Assembly: GCF_014653175.1 (NCBI RefSeq)
Contig: NZ_BNAG01000001.1
Span: forward strand, 1,116,001-1,180,000
Length of the DNA: 64,000 nt
Source of the DNA: Roseivirga thermotolerans
Lineage (GTDB): Bacteria; Bacteroidota; Bacteroidia; Cytophagales; Cyclobacteriaceae
Direction: 5' to 3'
Of this stretch, positions 52,537 to 61,747 are shown piece by piece. Under the pieces are notes generated by a model. It had not been told where the DNA came from, made no database searches, and saw nothing but the letters and a program-made list of their open reading frames with translations. Numbering within the stretch: position 1 is the first letter of the stretch; every line of letters begins with the position of its first letter. The position numbers and the translations under genes were made by a program.

Positions 52537-53525
52537 TTTACTTGATGTTTTTTACTCCTCACATTTACCAATATAAGGCTTGCTGAACCCACCACTAGAA
52601 CGGTTAGAAGCTGCGAGGTATGCATGATAGTGGCAAATATTATTCCGTCCTTCTGCTCTATGCCATAAAGTACCAATACGCCTGCCACAAACGAATGAAA
52701 TGCGCCAATTCCGTTAGGAGCAGGCGATGCCATGCCAAAACTACCCATAACAAGTATGGAAAGACCTGCCAAAATGCCAAGTTCTTTGGTGAGTGGCGAC
52801 CCAAAAGTAATTACATAGAGCATTAAAAAATAGAGCACCCATATTCCAATGGTGGCCAACCAAAAGTTTAGTGGATTTTTAAGGTGTTTGAGACTTAAGA
52901 TACCCTCCCAAAGCCCTTTAATAAAAGCTTTAACCTTGATCATCAGAGCTAGTTTTTCGCCCCAACGGCTGTAAAAAAGTATATACAGAGAAGAAATTCC
53001 GCCTAAACACAGGAGAGCAAGTATCCACCAGTTGGCTGTCAGGCTCAGCTTCAGGCTATTCAGTCCTTCATGGAAATAGTTTTCCAGCAAGTTGTATTGA
53101 AAAAGAAAAGTAAAGAGGGTTAATATCAGTAACATGAACAGGTCTATTACCCGTTCGGTAACTACCGTGCCCAATGCGGTGGACACCGGCACGCGGTCGG
53201 TACGATGAAGAACACCACAGCGGGTAACCTCTCCGAGTCGGGGGAAAACGGAGTTGGCCAGGTAGCCAATCATAACCGCAAAATAACTGTTAATGAGACT
53301 TGTAGGGTGTTCTGTGCTATCGAGCATTCCTTTCCAGCGCCAAGCCCTTAAAAAATGACTGACAACAGATAGCAAGATACTTAGGCCAATCCACCAGAAA
53401 TTGAATTCCTGAAGGGCTAGTTTAAAGTCGGTAAGGTTTATTTGGCGAAAAAGATACCAAAAGATTACCCCTGTGAGGAGTAGAATGATAACATACCTAA
53501 CCAGCTCTTTTGAACTTACTTTCAA
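52533..53525 (-). CDS. UPF0104/MprF-like transmembrane protein
   Basis: A 330-residue protein with about eight TM segments, of the lysylphosphatidylglycerol-synthase transmembrane-domain type. Motifs include [13 protein letters not shown] (about residues 60-72), [20 protein letters not shown] (about 82-101) and [20 protein letters not shown] (about 268-287). Unlike MprF it has no soluble aminoacyl-transferase domain, so lipid flipping or another glycerolipid role is more likely. It is five bases downstream of panD and overlaps rfaE2. Confidence 0.85.
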   Translation of the reverse strand: MKVSSKELVRYVIILLLTGVIFWYLFRQINLTDFKLALQEFNFWWIGLSILLSVVSHFLRAWRWKGMLDSTEHPTSLINSYFAVMIGYLANSVFPRLGEVTRCGVLHRTDRVPVSTALGTVVTERVIDLFMLLILTLFTFLFQYNLLENYFHEGLNSLKLSLTANWWILALLCLGGISSLYILFYSRWGEKLALMIKVKAFIKGLWEGILSLKHLKNPLNFWLATIGIWVLYFLMLYVITFGSPLTKELGILAGLSILVMGSFGMASPAPNGIGAFHSFVAGVLVLYGIEQKDGIIFATIMHTSQLLTVLVVGSASLILVNVRSKKHQVK

Positions 53526-53530
53526 CCGTA

Positions 53531-53878
53531 TTAATTAAGGCTATTGTTTTGGTCTGGAAATATAACTGTTGGCCGGTGATTTTTGGCTTCTTCTTTATCC
53601 ATTATTCCGTATGAGATAATAATGATTATATCTCCTACCTGCACTTTTCGGGCTGCGGGGCCATTTAAGCATACGGTTCCGCTGTTTCTTTCCCCTTTAA
53701 TCACATAGGTTTCAAATCGCTCACCGTTATTAACATTTACAATCTGAACCTTTTCATTTTCAATAAGGTCGGCAGCTTCCATTAGGGCTTCGTCCAACGT
53801 TATGCTACCCACATAGTGCAACTCTGCCTGAGTAACTTTTGCCCGATGTATTTTAGATTTAAAAACTTCTATCTGCAT
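53531..53878 (-). CDS. panD: Aspartate 1-decarboxylase
   Basis: A 115-residue proenzyme that makes beta-alanine for pantothenate. It self-cleaves at Gly24-Ser25 in [12 protein letters not shown] to form the pyruvoyl group. Length and the later [19 protein letters not shown] (about 48-66) and IIIISYG (about 84-90) fit the family. It lies 27 bases downstream of panC, so both beta-alanine synthesis and its use are in one operon. Confidence 0.95.
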   Translation of the reverse strand: MQIEVFKSKIHRAKVTQAELHYVGSITLDEALMEAADLIENEKVQIVNVNNGERFETYVIKGERNSGTVCLNGPAARKVQVGDIIIIISYGIMDKEEAKNHRPTVIFPDQNNSLN

Positions 53879-53905
53879 TTCTTCTCCCCCAAAGCGAGCG
53901 CAAAG

Positions 53906-54751
53906 CTAAGAAATTAACAGTAAGTTGTCTATTAGTCTAACTCCTCCAATTTCTGCAGCAATGCACAGCGCGGTGCTTTGTTTATTTTCTACCTTTTTTA
54001 AAGGTTTAAAATCAGCGGTGCTAACCACTTCAAAATACTCGAGTTGTAAACGCCCGGAACTTGCAATTAGTTCTTTGACCTCTTTTTTGGCTTGTTCAAT
54101 ACTATGTTCCTGGAGTAGTAACTGTTGAGCCTTTTGCAGGGCCTGATACAACAGACAGGCTTCTTGCCGGTCTGAACTTGCAAGACGCTCGTTTCTGGAT
54201 GACATGGCCAACCCTCCCGGCTCTCTTTTGGTGGGTACCATAAACAGATGAATTGGAAAATTAAATTCGCTGATCAGTTTTTGAATAACGAAGTACTGTT
54301 GGAGGTCTTTTTGACCAAAAAATGCCTTTTGAGGCTGAACAATGTTAAAAAGCTTGGAAACCACCAGTCCTACACCATCAAAGTGGCCGGGTCTGAACTT
54401 GCCTTCTAACTCATTGGCAATGCTGCCAAGCTTAAGGGTCACCTCTGAGCTTTGCGGATACATCTCGTCAGTAGAAGGTGTAAATACGTAGTCACATCCG
54501 GCTTCCTCTAACTTGCGAAGGTCGGCTTCCAGAGTTCTTGGGTAGAGGGCCAGGTCTTCGCGGTTGTTAAATTGAGTGGGGTTCACAAATATGGAGGCAA
54601 CAGTGATGTCTGTTGCCGACTTTGCTTGCTCTAAGAGGCTCATGTGGCCGGCATGTAAGGCCCCCATTGTAGGTACAAATCCAATGCTGAATTTGCCTCT
54701 TAGAGGTTCAAGAGATTTTCGCAGACTTTTTACGGTAGAACAAACTTTCAT
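53906..54751 (-). CDS. panC: Pantothenate synthetase
   Basis: A 281-residue ATP-dependent ligase that joins pantoate and beta-alanine. The nucleotide motif is HAGH (residues 33-36) in FVPTMGALHAGHMSLLEQA; FVNPTQFNNREDLALYPRT (about 56-74) and KAFFGQKDLQQYFVIQKLI (about 143-161) line the pantoate/ATP pocket; and MSSRNERL (about 186) is the family's second signature. First gene of the panC-panD-UPF0104-rfaE2-YugP unit, divergent from the glycogen-synthase-like gene. Confidence 0.95.
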   Translation of the reverse strand: MKVCSTVKSLRKSLEPLRGKFSIGFVPTMGALHAGHMSLLEQAKSATDITVASIFVNPTQFNNREDLALYPRTLEADLRKLEEAGCDYVFTPSTDEMYPQSSEVTLKLGSIANELEGKFRPGHFDGVGLVVSKLFNIVQPQKAFFGQKDLQQYFVIQKLISEFNFPIHLFMVPTKREPGGLAMSSRNERLASSDRQEACLLYQALQKAQQLLLQEHSIEQAKKEVKELIASSGRLQLEYFEVVSTADFKPLKKVENKQSTALCIAAEIGGVRLIDNLLLIS

Positions 54752-54887
54752 GAGCGATTAACCAATATTAACGCGACTTTCAATCATGATTCAAAGCCTT
54801 TTTCGTTGATTTGAAGGAATTTTGACTAAAAATCCGTACTTTTGTGCTTCTTTTTAGCAAAGAGGTTTCATTAAATTTCCATTAAAT

Positions 54888-55700
54888 ATGTCAAAATTAA
54901 GGATTCTTTACGTAGCGAGTGAGATCAACCCTTTTCTCCAAACTTCGGCTGTTGCAGACTTTGTGCGCAAATTACCACAGGCCATGCAAGAGCGAGGTAT
55001 GGAAATCAGGATTTTGGTTCCGCGCTTCGGTCTCATAAATGAGAGAAAGAACAGACTCCATGAAGTGGTTAGGTTGTCTGGCATTAACATTGCCGTTGGT
55101 GATGAGGAGAAGCCCCTGGTAATAAAGGTTGCTTCAATTCCTAATGCGAAACTTCAGGTTTACTTTATTGACAACGAAGATTATTTCCATAGAAAGTCTG
55201 TCTTCTTCGATAAGAACGACAACTTCTACAAGGATAATGACGAGAGAGCGATTTTCTTCTGTAAAGGAGTGCTTGAGACAGTAAAAAAACTGGGTTGGAC
55301 CCCTGACATTGTGCATTGCAATGATTGGATGACCAGCCTAATTCCGCTGTACTTAAAAACTACTTACAAGAACGATCCGCTCTTCCAGGATACGAAAACG
55401 GTATTTACCATTTACAATAATTCTTTTGCTCATCAGTTTGACGAAGACTTGTTGGATAAGGTGAAGATGATGGACATCTCCGACAGTATGCTCGAAAACC
55501 TAAAGTCGGCCGACTTTGCAGGCTTTATTAAAACCGGGGCACAATATGCCGATGCGGTTATTAAAGCAGAAGAAGAGGTGAGCGAAAGTCTTAATCAACT
55601 GCTCGAGGAGATCGAAAAACAGAAAACAGTTAACACCATAGAGAAGGACGATAACTTCTTAGATTCGTACTACAACTTATATAATGAACTTGTTGGCTAA
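54888..55700 (+). CDS. Glycogen/starch-synthase N-terminal-domain protein without the KxGG motif
   Basis: A 270-residue protein matching the N-terminal Rossmann domain of GT5 glycogen synthases: LRILYVASEINPFLQTSAVA at the start, GMEIRILVPRF, DERAIFFCKGVLETVKKLGW (about 118-137), and HCNDWMTSLIPLYLKTTYK (about 143-161). The family's ADP-glucose loop near residue 15-20 should read K-T-G-G-L; here it is QTSAV, and the C-terminal half that carries the rest of the catalytic site is absent. It is therefore probably non-catalytic or a regulator. The gene overlaps the DUF4270 gene by 17 bases. Confidence 0.78.
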   Translation: MSKLRILYVASEINPFLQTSAVADFVRKLPQAMQERGMEIRILVPRFGLINERKNRLHEVVRLSGINIAVGDEEKPLVIKVASIPNAKLQVYFIDNEDYFHRKSVFFDKNDNFYKDNDERAIFFCKGVLETVKKLGWTPDIVHCNDWMTSLIPLYLKTTYKNDPLFQDTKTVFTIYNNSFAHQFDEDLLDKVKMMDISDSMLENLKSADFAGFIKTGAQYADAVIKAEEEVSESLNQLLEEIEKQKTVNTIEKDDNFLDSYYNLYNELVG

Positions 55701-56985
55701 GATTAAAAGTTGCGGGGCTCTGCTTTTGGGCCTCGCAATTTTATATTCTTGTGAGGAGAAGGGAGATTTTGGATTAGCAACAGACGATGTTGCCCCGGTA
55801 GAATTTAATACTACCAATGTGGCTATCGAAAGTTCGCTGGTTCAGCTGGACTCAGTAATAACGGCATATCAGGGCCGTTTTTTAGTAGGTAGCCTAAACA
55901 ACACCTTGTTGGGCAACTATACGGCTACAGGATTTTTGGCCATTAATGGCAGAACAGGGAATATTCCCAGTTTTGACGATGATGCCAAGTACGATTCTGT
56001 AAGAATTGAGTTCAAGATCAACTACATGCACGATACCTCATCGACCAACAGAGATCTAGATCTTGAGCTTTTCGACATTACAGAAGAGTTTGAAGACACA
56101 CTTTACATAGCCTCTAATAGCTTGGAGTATAGTAACCGATTGTTGGCATTGGGTAGTTTTGTTATTGAGGACACTGACTCGGTCTATGCCATGTTGGGTG
56201 ACGATGCTTGGGGTAATGAACTTTTTAATGGCTTAAAGAACGGAAGCTCAAATTTTGAGAATCAGGAGAACTTTAGCCAGTATTTGCCCGGTATAGCGTT
56301 TAGAACTGCGGCAGACCAAGGCAATGTATTTGGTTTCACGCCAGGGGTAGACTTTAGAATTAGAGTTTATTATAACGAGCCTAATGCTGACAACACAGAT
56401 GTGGTGAGCAGGTACTTCGAAATGAACGGCTTTAATATGCCCTACTTTTTTAACGTGGCTTACGATAGAAGCGCTACGGAATTTGGTGTGGTGGATCAGA
56501 CCAATACAGAGTACTCGGGTACAAATAGCCTTGCGGTCCATTCAGGCTCCGGACTGGTTACAAAACTTAATTTGAATCAATTGGTGTCTTTTAGCGAAAC
56601 GGTTCAAGGAGCCATAATTAACTCGGCTCACATAGAAATTGGACCTATAGAAGAACCCTCCAACTTGCAAACACTGCCCAATTCGCTATTACTCTATTTA
56701 ACCGATGAGCGTAATACCAGGATTAGAGACGGGTCATCCTACCGCTCTATCCAGCAAGATGGTTCGAGTCAGCTCATTAGTAATTTCCCTGTGTTGCTTC
56801 GATACAATAAGGAAACAAAAAAGTACTCTGCCTCGATTACATCGTTTGTTAAAGTCTATTATCAAGACGACTACCGAAGGGATGAATACTTCCTTTACCC
56901 TTCAGACATGAACTCTACACTGAGGGGTTTTACTTTTAACAAGGACAACCTGAGCATCAAGATTTTCTATTCTGAGTTGAGGTAA
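55684..56985 (+). CDS. DUF4270-type lipoprotein
   Basis: A 433-residue protein with a lipoprotein signal (lipobox LYSC, cysteine near 23). The mature part is beta-rich with the DUF4270 pattern: TYGDFGL-type opening, YTATGFLAINGRTGN, YDSVRIEFKINYMHDT (about 100-115), VDFRIRVYYNEPNADN (about 222-237) and a C-terminal FTFNKDNLSIKIFYSEL. The family is common in Bacteroidota, of unknown function, and likely surface or periplasmic. It overlaps the glycogen-synthase-like gene, so the two are translated together, and glmS follows after 36 bases. Confidence 0.85.
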   Translation: MNLLAKIKSCGALLLGLAILYSCEEKGDFGLATDDVAPVEFNTTNVAIESSLVQLDSVITAYQGRFLVGSLNNTLLGNYTATGFLAINGRTGNIPSFDDDAKYDSVRIEFKINYMHDTSSTNRDLDLELFDITEEFEDTLYIASNSLEYSNRLLALGSFVIEDTDSVYAMLGDDAWGNELFNGLKNGSSNFENQENFSQYLPGIAFRTAADQGNVFGFTPGVDFRIRVYYNEPNADNTDVVSRYFEMNGFNMPYFFNVAYDRSATEFGVVDQTNTEYSGTNSLAVHSGSGLVTKLNLNQLVSFSETVQGAIINSAHIEIGPIEEPSNLQTLPNSLLLYLTDERNTRIRDGSSYRSIQQDGSSQLISNFPVLLRYNKETKKYSASITSFVKVYYQDDYRRDEYFLYPSDMNSTLRGFTFNKDNLSIKIFYSELR

Positions 56986-57021
56986 GCCCTCGATTTTTAT
57001 TACTTTTCAAAAAAAAATCTC

Positions 57022-58857
57022 ATGTGCGGAATTGTTGGATATATAGGTCATAGAGAAGCCTATCCTGTTATTATTAAGGGGCTTCAGAGATTAGAATACA
57101 GAGGATATGACAGTGCAGGGGTTGCCCTTTTAGATGGCGACCTTAATGTATATAAGAAACAAGGTAAAGTAGCTACTCTACATGATTTTGCTAAGGATAA
57201 GCCTCTTGGGGCTAAAGTAGGTATTGGGCATACACGATGGGCTACTCATGGGGCTCCGAGCGATCATAATGCACACCCACATGTTTCTAATAGTGGAAAG
57301 CTGGTGATGATTCATAACGGTATTATTGAAAACTATGCCGCAATCAAAACTGAACTTACTCAAAAAGGCTACACTTTTAAAAGTGAAACCGACTCCGAAG
57401 TTTTTGTAAACTTTATAGAAGACATCTATCAAAATACACTGGTAGATTTGGCCGAAGCGGTGAGACTCGCTTTGACTAAAGTAATTGGTGCCTACGCTAT
57501 TGTAATACTTTCTACAGAAAATCCTGACTTGGTGATAGCCGCCAGAAAGGGGAGCCCGTTGGTGGTAGGTTTAGGTAAAAATGAATTCTTCCTTGCTTCT
57601 GATGCAACGCCTATAATTGAATACACAAATGAAGTAGTTTATCTGGATGATCAGGAAATAGCCATTATTGAAAACAACAACCTTACTATAAAAAACATTG
57701 AGGATGTTGAAATGAAGCCCTATATCCAAAAAATAGATATGGAGCTTGAGGCTATAGAGAAAGGCGGATATGAACACTTCATGATAAAAGAAATTTTTGA
57801 ACAGCCTAGATCTATTGGTGACTGTTTAAGGGGAAGACTAAATGCCAACGAAGGTCATCTTCACCTGGGAGGTATTCAAGATTATATCAATAAAATCACT
57901 AATGCCGATCGCATTCTGATTATTGCTTGTGGTACCTCTTGGCATGCCGGTTTGGTGGCCGAGTATATTTTCGAGGAATTTTGTAGAATACCTGTGGAGG
58001 TAGAATATGCCTCAGAGTTTAGGTATAGAAATCCTGTGGTGGGTGAAAAAGATGTGGTTATTGCTATATCTCAGTCTGGTGAAACTGCCGACACTTTGGC
58101 GGCAATTGAACTGGCCAAGAGTAAAGGAGCTACCATTCTGGGAGTTTGCAATGTTGTTGGAAGTTCAATTCCAAGAGCTACACATGCCGGAAGTTATACA
58201 CATGCGGGTCCGGAAATAGGTGTAGCAAGTACCAAAGCATTTACGGCCCAAATCTCTGTGCTTGCCATGATGGCTTTAATGATTGCGCACAAAAAAGGGG
58301 CTATTAAAGAAAGCGTTTACAGAAACTTATTGCTGGAGCTCGATGCTATACCTGATAAGGTAGCGAAATGCCTTGATCTTAACCCGCAGATTGAAATAAT
58401 TTCAGAGAAATTTAAGAACGCCACCAACTTCTTATACTTGGGTAGAGGCTATAATTTCCCGGTGGCTCTGGAAGGGGCGTTGAAACTCAAAGAAATTTCA
58501 TACATACACGCAGAAGGGTACCCGGCAGCTGAGATGAAACACGGACCTATTGCGCTTATTGATGAAAATATGCCGGTGGTGTTTATTGCGACCAAAGATG
58601 GCTCATACGAAAAAATTGTTTCTAACATTCAGGAAGTAAAAGCCAGAAAGGGGCAGGTTATTGCTGTGGTTACCGAAGGAGATACAGAGATAGGATCAAT
58701 GGCCGATCACATCATTGAGGTGCCGGCTGCTCATGAAGCGCTTATGCCTCTAATTTCTGTAGTGCCACTGCAGCTGCTAAGCTATCACATAGCTGTAATG
58801 AGAGGCTGTAATGTAGACCAACCCAGAAATCTGGCCAAGTCGGTAACAGTAGAATGA
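57022..58857 (+). CDS. glmS: Glutamine-fructose-6-phosphate aminotransferase (isomerizing)
   Basis: A 611-residue enzyme making glucosamine-6-phosphate for peptidoglycan and LPS. The class-II glutaminase domain starts MCGIVGYIGH with the catalytic Cys2 after Met removal; RLEYRGYDSAGVAL (about 23-36) and GHTRWATHGAPSDHNAHPHV (about 73-92) follow. Two SIS domains (about 290-430 and 465-600) carry IIACGTSWHAGLVAEY, SQSGETADTLAAIELAKSKG and YLGRGYNFPVALEGALKLKE, and it ends PRNLAKSVTVE. The stop touches the end of the convergent gene without any gap. Confidence 0.96.
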   Translation: MCGIVGYIGHREAYPVIIKGLQRLEYRGYDSAGVALLDGDLNVYKKQGKVATLHDFAKDKPLGAKVGIGHTRWATHGAPSDHNAHPHVSNSGKLVMIHNGIIENYAAIKTELTQKGYTFKSETDSEVFVNFIEDIYQNTLVDLAEAVRLALTKVIGAYAIVILSTENPDLVIAARKGSPLVVGLGKNEFFLASDATPIIEYTNEVVYLDDQEIAIIENNNLTIKNIEDVEMKPYIQKIDMELEAIEKGGYEHFMIKEIFEQPRSIGDCLRGRLNANEGHLHLGGIQDYINKITNADRILIIACGTSWHAGLVAEYIFEEFCRIPVEVEYASEFRYRNPVVGEKDVVIAISQSGETADTLAAIELAKSKGATILGVCNVVGSSIPRATHAGSYTHAGPEIGVASTKAFTAQISVLAMMALMIAHKKGAIKESVYRNLLLELDAIPDKVAKCLDLNPQIEIISEKFKNATNFLYLGRGYNFPVALEGALKLKEISYIHAEGYPAAEMKHGPIALIDENMPVVFIATKDGSYEKIVSNIQEVKARKGQVIAVVTEGDTEIGSMADHIIEVPAAHEALMPLISVVPLQLLSYHIAVMRGCNVDQPRNLAKSVTVE

Positions 58858-59511
58858 CTAACTTAAGAGATATTCACGTTTGAGGAGAGGGCATATTTTG
58901 TACCTCTCTTCTTTTGTGTCTTCATAAATAGCTTCCAGCACCTCATACACATGGTTTATACCCATGCGTTTCACCCATTCAAAGGGGCCATAAGGGTAGT
59001 TTGTTCCGAGCTTCATCCCTTGGTCTATATCTTCTCTAGAGGCAGTCCCTTCCTGCACGGTATAAAAAGCTTCGTTTATGATCATACAGACTACCCTTGG
59101 GGTAACCATCCCTACCCTATCTTCTACTATCTCATAGTCGGTATGTAAGGCTTCGCACAGTTCCTCTAACTTTGGACGATTATCAAGAAACGAAACCTCT
59201 AAAATCGATCGGTTAATAAAGGTTGGAAGCCCATTGAAACCAAAAAGATTGCATTTTACTTCTTCTTGAAAATAGGCCATTTCAGCAAGGCTAATCTTAG
59301 GACTATTCACAAACAAATTGAGTCCCTCCATGCCAGCATATACTTCAAAGTTCTCCGGTTCCTGATCCAGTGAAAAATCGAATATTATGTCCGAGGCACT
59401 GATTAATTCATGCGATGGTAGTGTTTCGCTCAGGGTTATTTGGTGTTCATTGCCAAACTTTTCATTGAACTCGGCAAATTCAGAGGGTTGGCCTACGACA
59501 AGAAGTTTCAT
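58858..59511 (-). CDS. Shortened 3-hydroxyacyl-CoA dehydrogenase-family protein
   Basis: A 217-residue protein. The C-terminal ~100 residues match the 3HCDH C-terminal domain: VEDRVGMVTPRVVCMIINEA (about 131-150), REDIDQGMKLGTNYPYGPFE (about 159-178) and the helix beginning MGINHVYEVLEAIYED. The N-terminal half is too short for a normal Rossmann domain and lacks GxGxxG; it has a beta-alpha pattern (LLVVGQPSEFAEFNE) but no dinucleotide motif. It may have lost NAD binding or recruited it from a partner. It is divergent from ridA. Confidence 0.75.
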   Translation of the reverse strand: MKLLVVGQPSEFAEFNEKFGNEHQITLSETLPSHELISASDIIFDFSLDQEPENFEVYAGMEGLNLFVNSPKISLAEMAYFQEEVKCNLFGFNGLPTFINRSILEVSFLDNRPKLEELCEALHTDYEIVEDRVGMVTPRVVCMIINEAFYTVQEGTASREDIDQGMKLGTNYPYGPFEWVKRMGINHVYEVLEAIYEDTKEERYKICPLLKREYLLS

Positions 59512-59560
59512 AAATAACTAATTTGGCACAAAACTATTGATTCTCTAAAACTAAACGAAT

Positions 59561-59944
59561 ATGTCTAAAAAGATCATTATTAGCGATCAGGCTCCTGCAC
59601 CAATTGGCCCTTATAGTCAGGCTGTAAAAGCAGGTAACATGCTTTTTGTTTCAGGTCAAATTCCTTTCGATCAGGTAACCGGAGAAATGATAAACGAAAA
59701 CATTACCGAAGAAACCCATCAGGTGATGAAAAATATTGAAGCCATTCTTTCACAAGCAGGCATGACATTTAAAAACGTTGTAAAGTGCAGCATCTTCATT
59801 AAAGATATGAACCAGTTTGCGACTATAAACGAAGCTTACGGGCAGTATTTTAAGGCCGATCCTCCAGCACGCGAAACTGTAGAAGTGGCCAGGTTGCCTA
59901 AAGATGTTAATGTAGAAATCTCCTGCATTGCCGTAGACCTTTAG
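59561..59944 (+). CDS. ridA: RidA family reactive-imine deaminase
   Basis: A 127-residue protein of the YjgF/YER057c/UK114 family. Typical features are APAPIGPYSQAVKAGNMLFV (about 10-29), SGQIPFDQVTGEM, and DPPARETVEVARLPKDVNVE (about 101-120) with the arginine that binds the carboxylate (R105). It hydrolyses 2-aminoacrylate and other enamine/imine products of PLP enzymes, protecting against their damage. It is divergent from the shortened 3HCDH gene and followed by gltX after 60 bases with a separate promoter. Confidence 0.93.
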   Translation: MSKKIIISDQAPAPIGPYSQAVKAGNMLFVSGQIPFDQVTGEMINENITEETHQVMKNIEAILSQAGMTFKNVVKCSIFIKDMNQFATINEAYGQYFKADPPARETVEVARLPKDVNVEISCIAVDL

Positions 59945-59974
59945 GCTTTAAAAGGTTGTTGGCCAAAGACTTTA

Positions 59975-59982
59975 TATATTTG
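59975..59982 (+). promoter_or_regulatory. -7 element (TATATTTG) of gltX
   Basis: Exact TAnnTTTG match with TTG 16 bases upstream (59956-59958). It continues GCGGCCTAATT, nearly the same as at the TPR gene's promoter. Confidence 0.6.
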
Positions 59983-60004
59983 CGGCCTAATTGAAGAATA
60001 GATC

Positions 60005-61510
60005 ATGAGTGTAAGAGTACGTTTTGCCCCTAGTCCAACCGGGGCACTACATATTGGTGGAGTAAGGACAGCTTTGTACAATTACCTTTTTGCTAAAAAG
60101 CATAAAGGAACTTTTATTCTGAGAATAGAAGATACTGACCAAACCCGCTTTGTACCGGGAGCAGAGGCCTACATCGAAGAATCGCTGAAGTGGGCCGGTA
60201 TTGTGCCCGATGAAGGTGTAAACTATGGTGGTAGTTTTGGCCCCTACCGTCAGTCGGAGCGAAAAGAGACCTATCTAAGTTTTGCTCAGAGACTGGTGCA
60301 AGAAGGTAAAGCCTACTATGCCTTTGATACACCAGAGGAGTTGGATGCTATGCGCGAACGCCTAAAAGAAGCTCGCGTAGCCAACCCTCAGTACAATGCT
60401 GTAACTCGCATGCAAATGACCAATTCGCTTACACTCAGCGAAGAAGAAACGCAAGCCAGAATTGATGCAGGTGAGCCATATGTAATACGGGTAAAGCTGC
60501 CGAGAAATGAAGATGTTCGGTTCAAAGACATAGTGCGTGGTTGGGTAGTGGTTAACACAGCAACTTTAGATGATAAAGTGTTGCTGAAGTCTGATGGCAT
60601 GCCAACCTATCACTTGGCTAACATTGTCGATGATCACCTAATGGAAATCTCACATGTTATCCGTGGAGAAGAGTGGCTACCTTCTGCTCCATTGCACATT
60701 ATGCTCTATCGGTACTTTGGCTGGCAGGCTCCGGAATTTGCCCATTTACCGTTGTTGCTAAAGCCTGATGGGAATGGCAAGTTGAGTAAAAGAGCTGCCG
60801 ATCAGTTAGGTTTCCCTATTTTTCCGCTCAACTGGCAAGACCCCGATACCGGAGAACTTTCCGTGGGCTTTAGAGAAGCGGGCTATCTTCCCGATGCGTT
60901 TATCAATTTCCTGGCCCTTTTGGGTTGGAATCCGGGCGGAGAGAAAGAATTGTTCAGCATGAATGATCTGATTGATGCCTTTAGCCTTGAGAAAATTAAT
61001 AAGGCCGGGGCGAAGTTCGATATCGAAAAGGCCAAGTGGTTCAACCAACAGTACCTTAAGTTTATGGATGAGAATGATCTTACGGCCCGGTTTCTTGAAC
61101 TGCTAGATCGAGAAGTTGAGCCCGACAGAGCAAAAGCAATTGCGGTATCTCTTAAAGAAAGAGTTACCTTCATTCAAGAAATGCCTGAAGCAGGTCGTTT
61201 TTACTTTGAAGCCCCTAACACTTACGATGAAAAGGTGGCCCGTAAAAAGTGGAGTAATGAAGCTGCCGAAAAGTTGACCGAGTATGTGCAAGCACTCAAG
61301 GAGCAACAGACATTAGATGCCGGGGTGGCCAAGGAAACGCTTCAGAAAATACTGGAGAAAGACGGAACACCCATTGGTAAAGTAATGCCTGCGTTGCGAT
61401 TGGCTCTTACCGGACAGGCCGGAGGCCCTGATTTAATGGAAATAGTGGCATTGCTCGGAGCCGATGAGGTGTCAGAGCGTATAAAAAAGGCAGCCGATGT
61501 ATTGAAATAG
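60005..61510 (+). CDS. gltX: Glutamyl-tRNA synthetase
   Basis: A 501-residue class-I aminoacyl-tRNA synthetase. The HIGH-type motif is in SPTGALHIGGVRTALYNYL (about 10-28), and the KMSKS-type motif is GKLSKRAAD (about 259-267). RIEDTDQTR (about 40) and HVIRGEEWLPSAPLHIMLYR (about 217-236) are family-typical. The anticodon-binding region occupies the C-terminal third. It charges tRNA-Glu (and may misacylate tRNA-Gln if a GatCAB system is present). Followed closely by a small charged protein gene. Confidence 0.95.
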   Translation: MSVRVRFAPSPTGALHIGGVRTALYNYLFAKKHKGTFILRIEDTDQTRFVPGAEAYIEESLKWAGIVPDEGVNYGGSFGPYRQSERKETYLSFAQRLVQEGKAYYAFDTPEELDAMRERLKEARVANPQYNAVTRMQMTNSLTLSEEETQARIDAGEPYVIRVKLPRNEDVRFKDIVRGWVVVNTATLDDKVLLKSDGMPTYHLANIVDDHLMEISHVIRGEEWLPSAPLHIMLYRYFGWQAPEFAHLPLLLKPDGNGKLSKRAADQLGFPIFPLNWQDPDTGELSVGFREAGYLPDAFINFLALLGWNPGGEKELFSMNDLIDAFSLEKINKAGAKFDIEKAKWFNQQYLKFMDENDLTARFLELLDREVEPDRAKAIAVSLKERVTFIQEMPEAGRFYFEAPNTYDEKVARKKWSNEAAEKLTEYVQALKEQQTLDAGVAKETLQKILEKDGTPIGKVMPALRLALTGQAGGPDLMEIVALLGADEVSERIKKAADVLK

Positions 61511-61520
61511 AACTAGAGTT

Positions 61521-61727
61521 ATGGCTAAAAAGAAACAACAAGATAAGCCCAAAGTAGCCAAAGAGCTGGAAGGGTTAGAACTAAACATCGATTCGTTTGG
61601 CGAAATACAGAAAAGTCTGCCAATTGATAAAATCAATGAGTTTCTGAATAAGAAGGTAGACGATAAAAAATTACGAGACAGGGATGACCTGGACGAAATT
61701 AAAGGGAAAAGTGATGAAGAGGAATAG
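61521..61727 (+). CDS. Small charged protein downstream of gltX
   Basis: A 68-residue protein rich in lysine and aspartate (KKKQQDKPKV at the start and KKVDDKKLRDRDDLDEIKGK near the end) with no signal peptide or TM. I do not recognise the family. It starts ten bases after gltX and ends inside a strong terminator stem, so it is probably the last gene of the gltX transcript. Cytoplasmic; possibly nucleic-acid- or ribosome-associated, but nothing in the sequence proves this. Confidence 0.6.
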   Translation: MAKKKQQDKPKVAKELEGLELNIDSFGEIQKSLPIDKINEFLNKKVDDKKLRDRDDLDEIKGKSDEEE

Positions 61728-61747
61728 CCTGCGCTATTCCTCTTTTT
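61717..61747. terminator. Bidirectional terminator between gltX transcript and the UnbV gene
   Basis: AAGAGGAATAGC (61717-61728) pairs with GCTATTCCTCTT (61733-61744), a 12-bp stem with a four-base loop, then T. The stem contains the stop codon of the small charged protein. The convergent gene ends at 61746. Confidence 0.9.

Noticed and set aside
56979-56999. Possible terminator GAGG-CCTC after the DUF4270 gene
   Set aside because: The stem is only four base pairs and there is no clean T-run directly after it.
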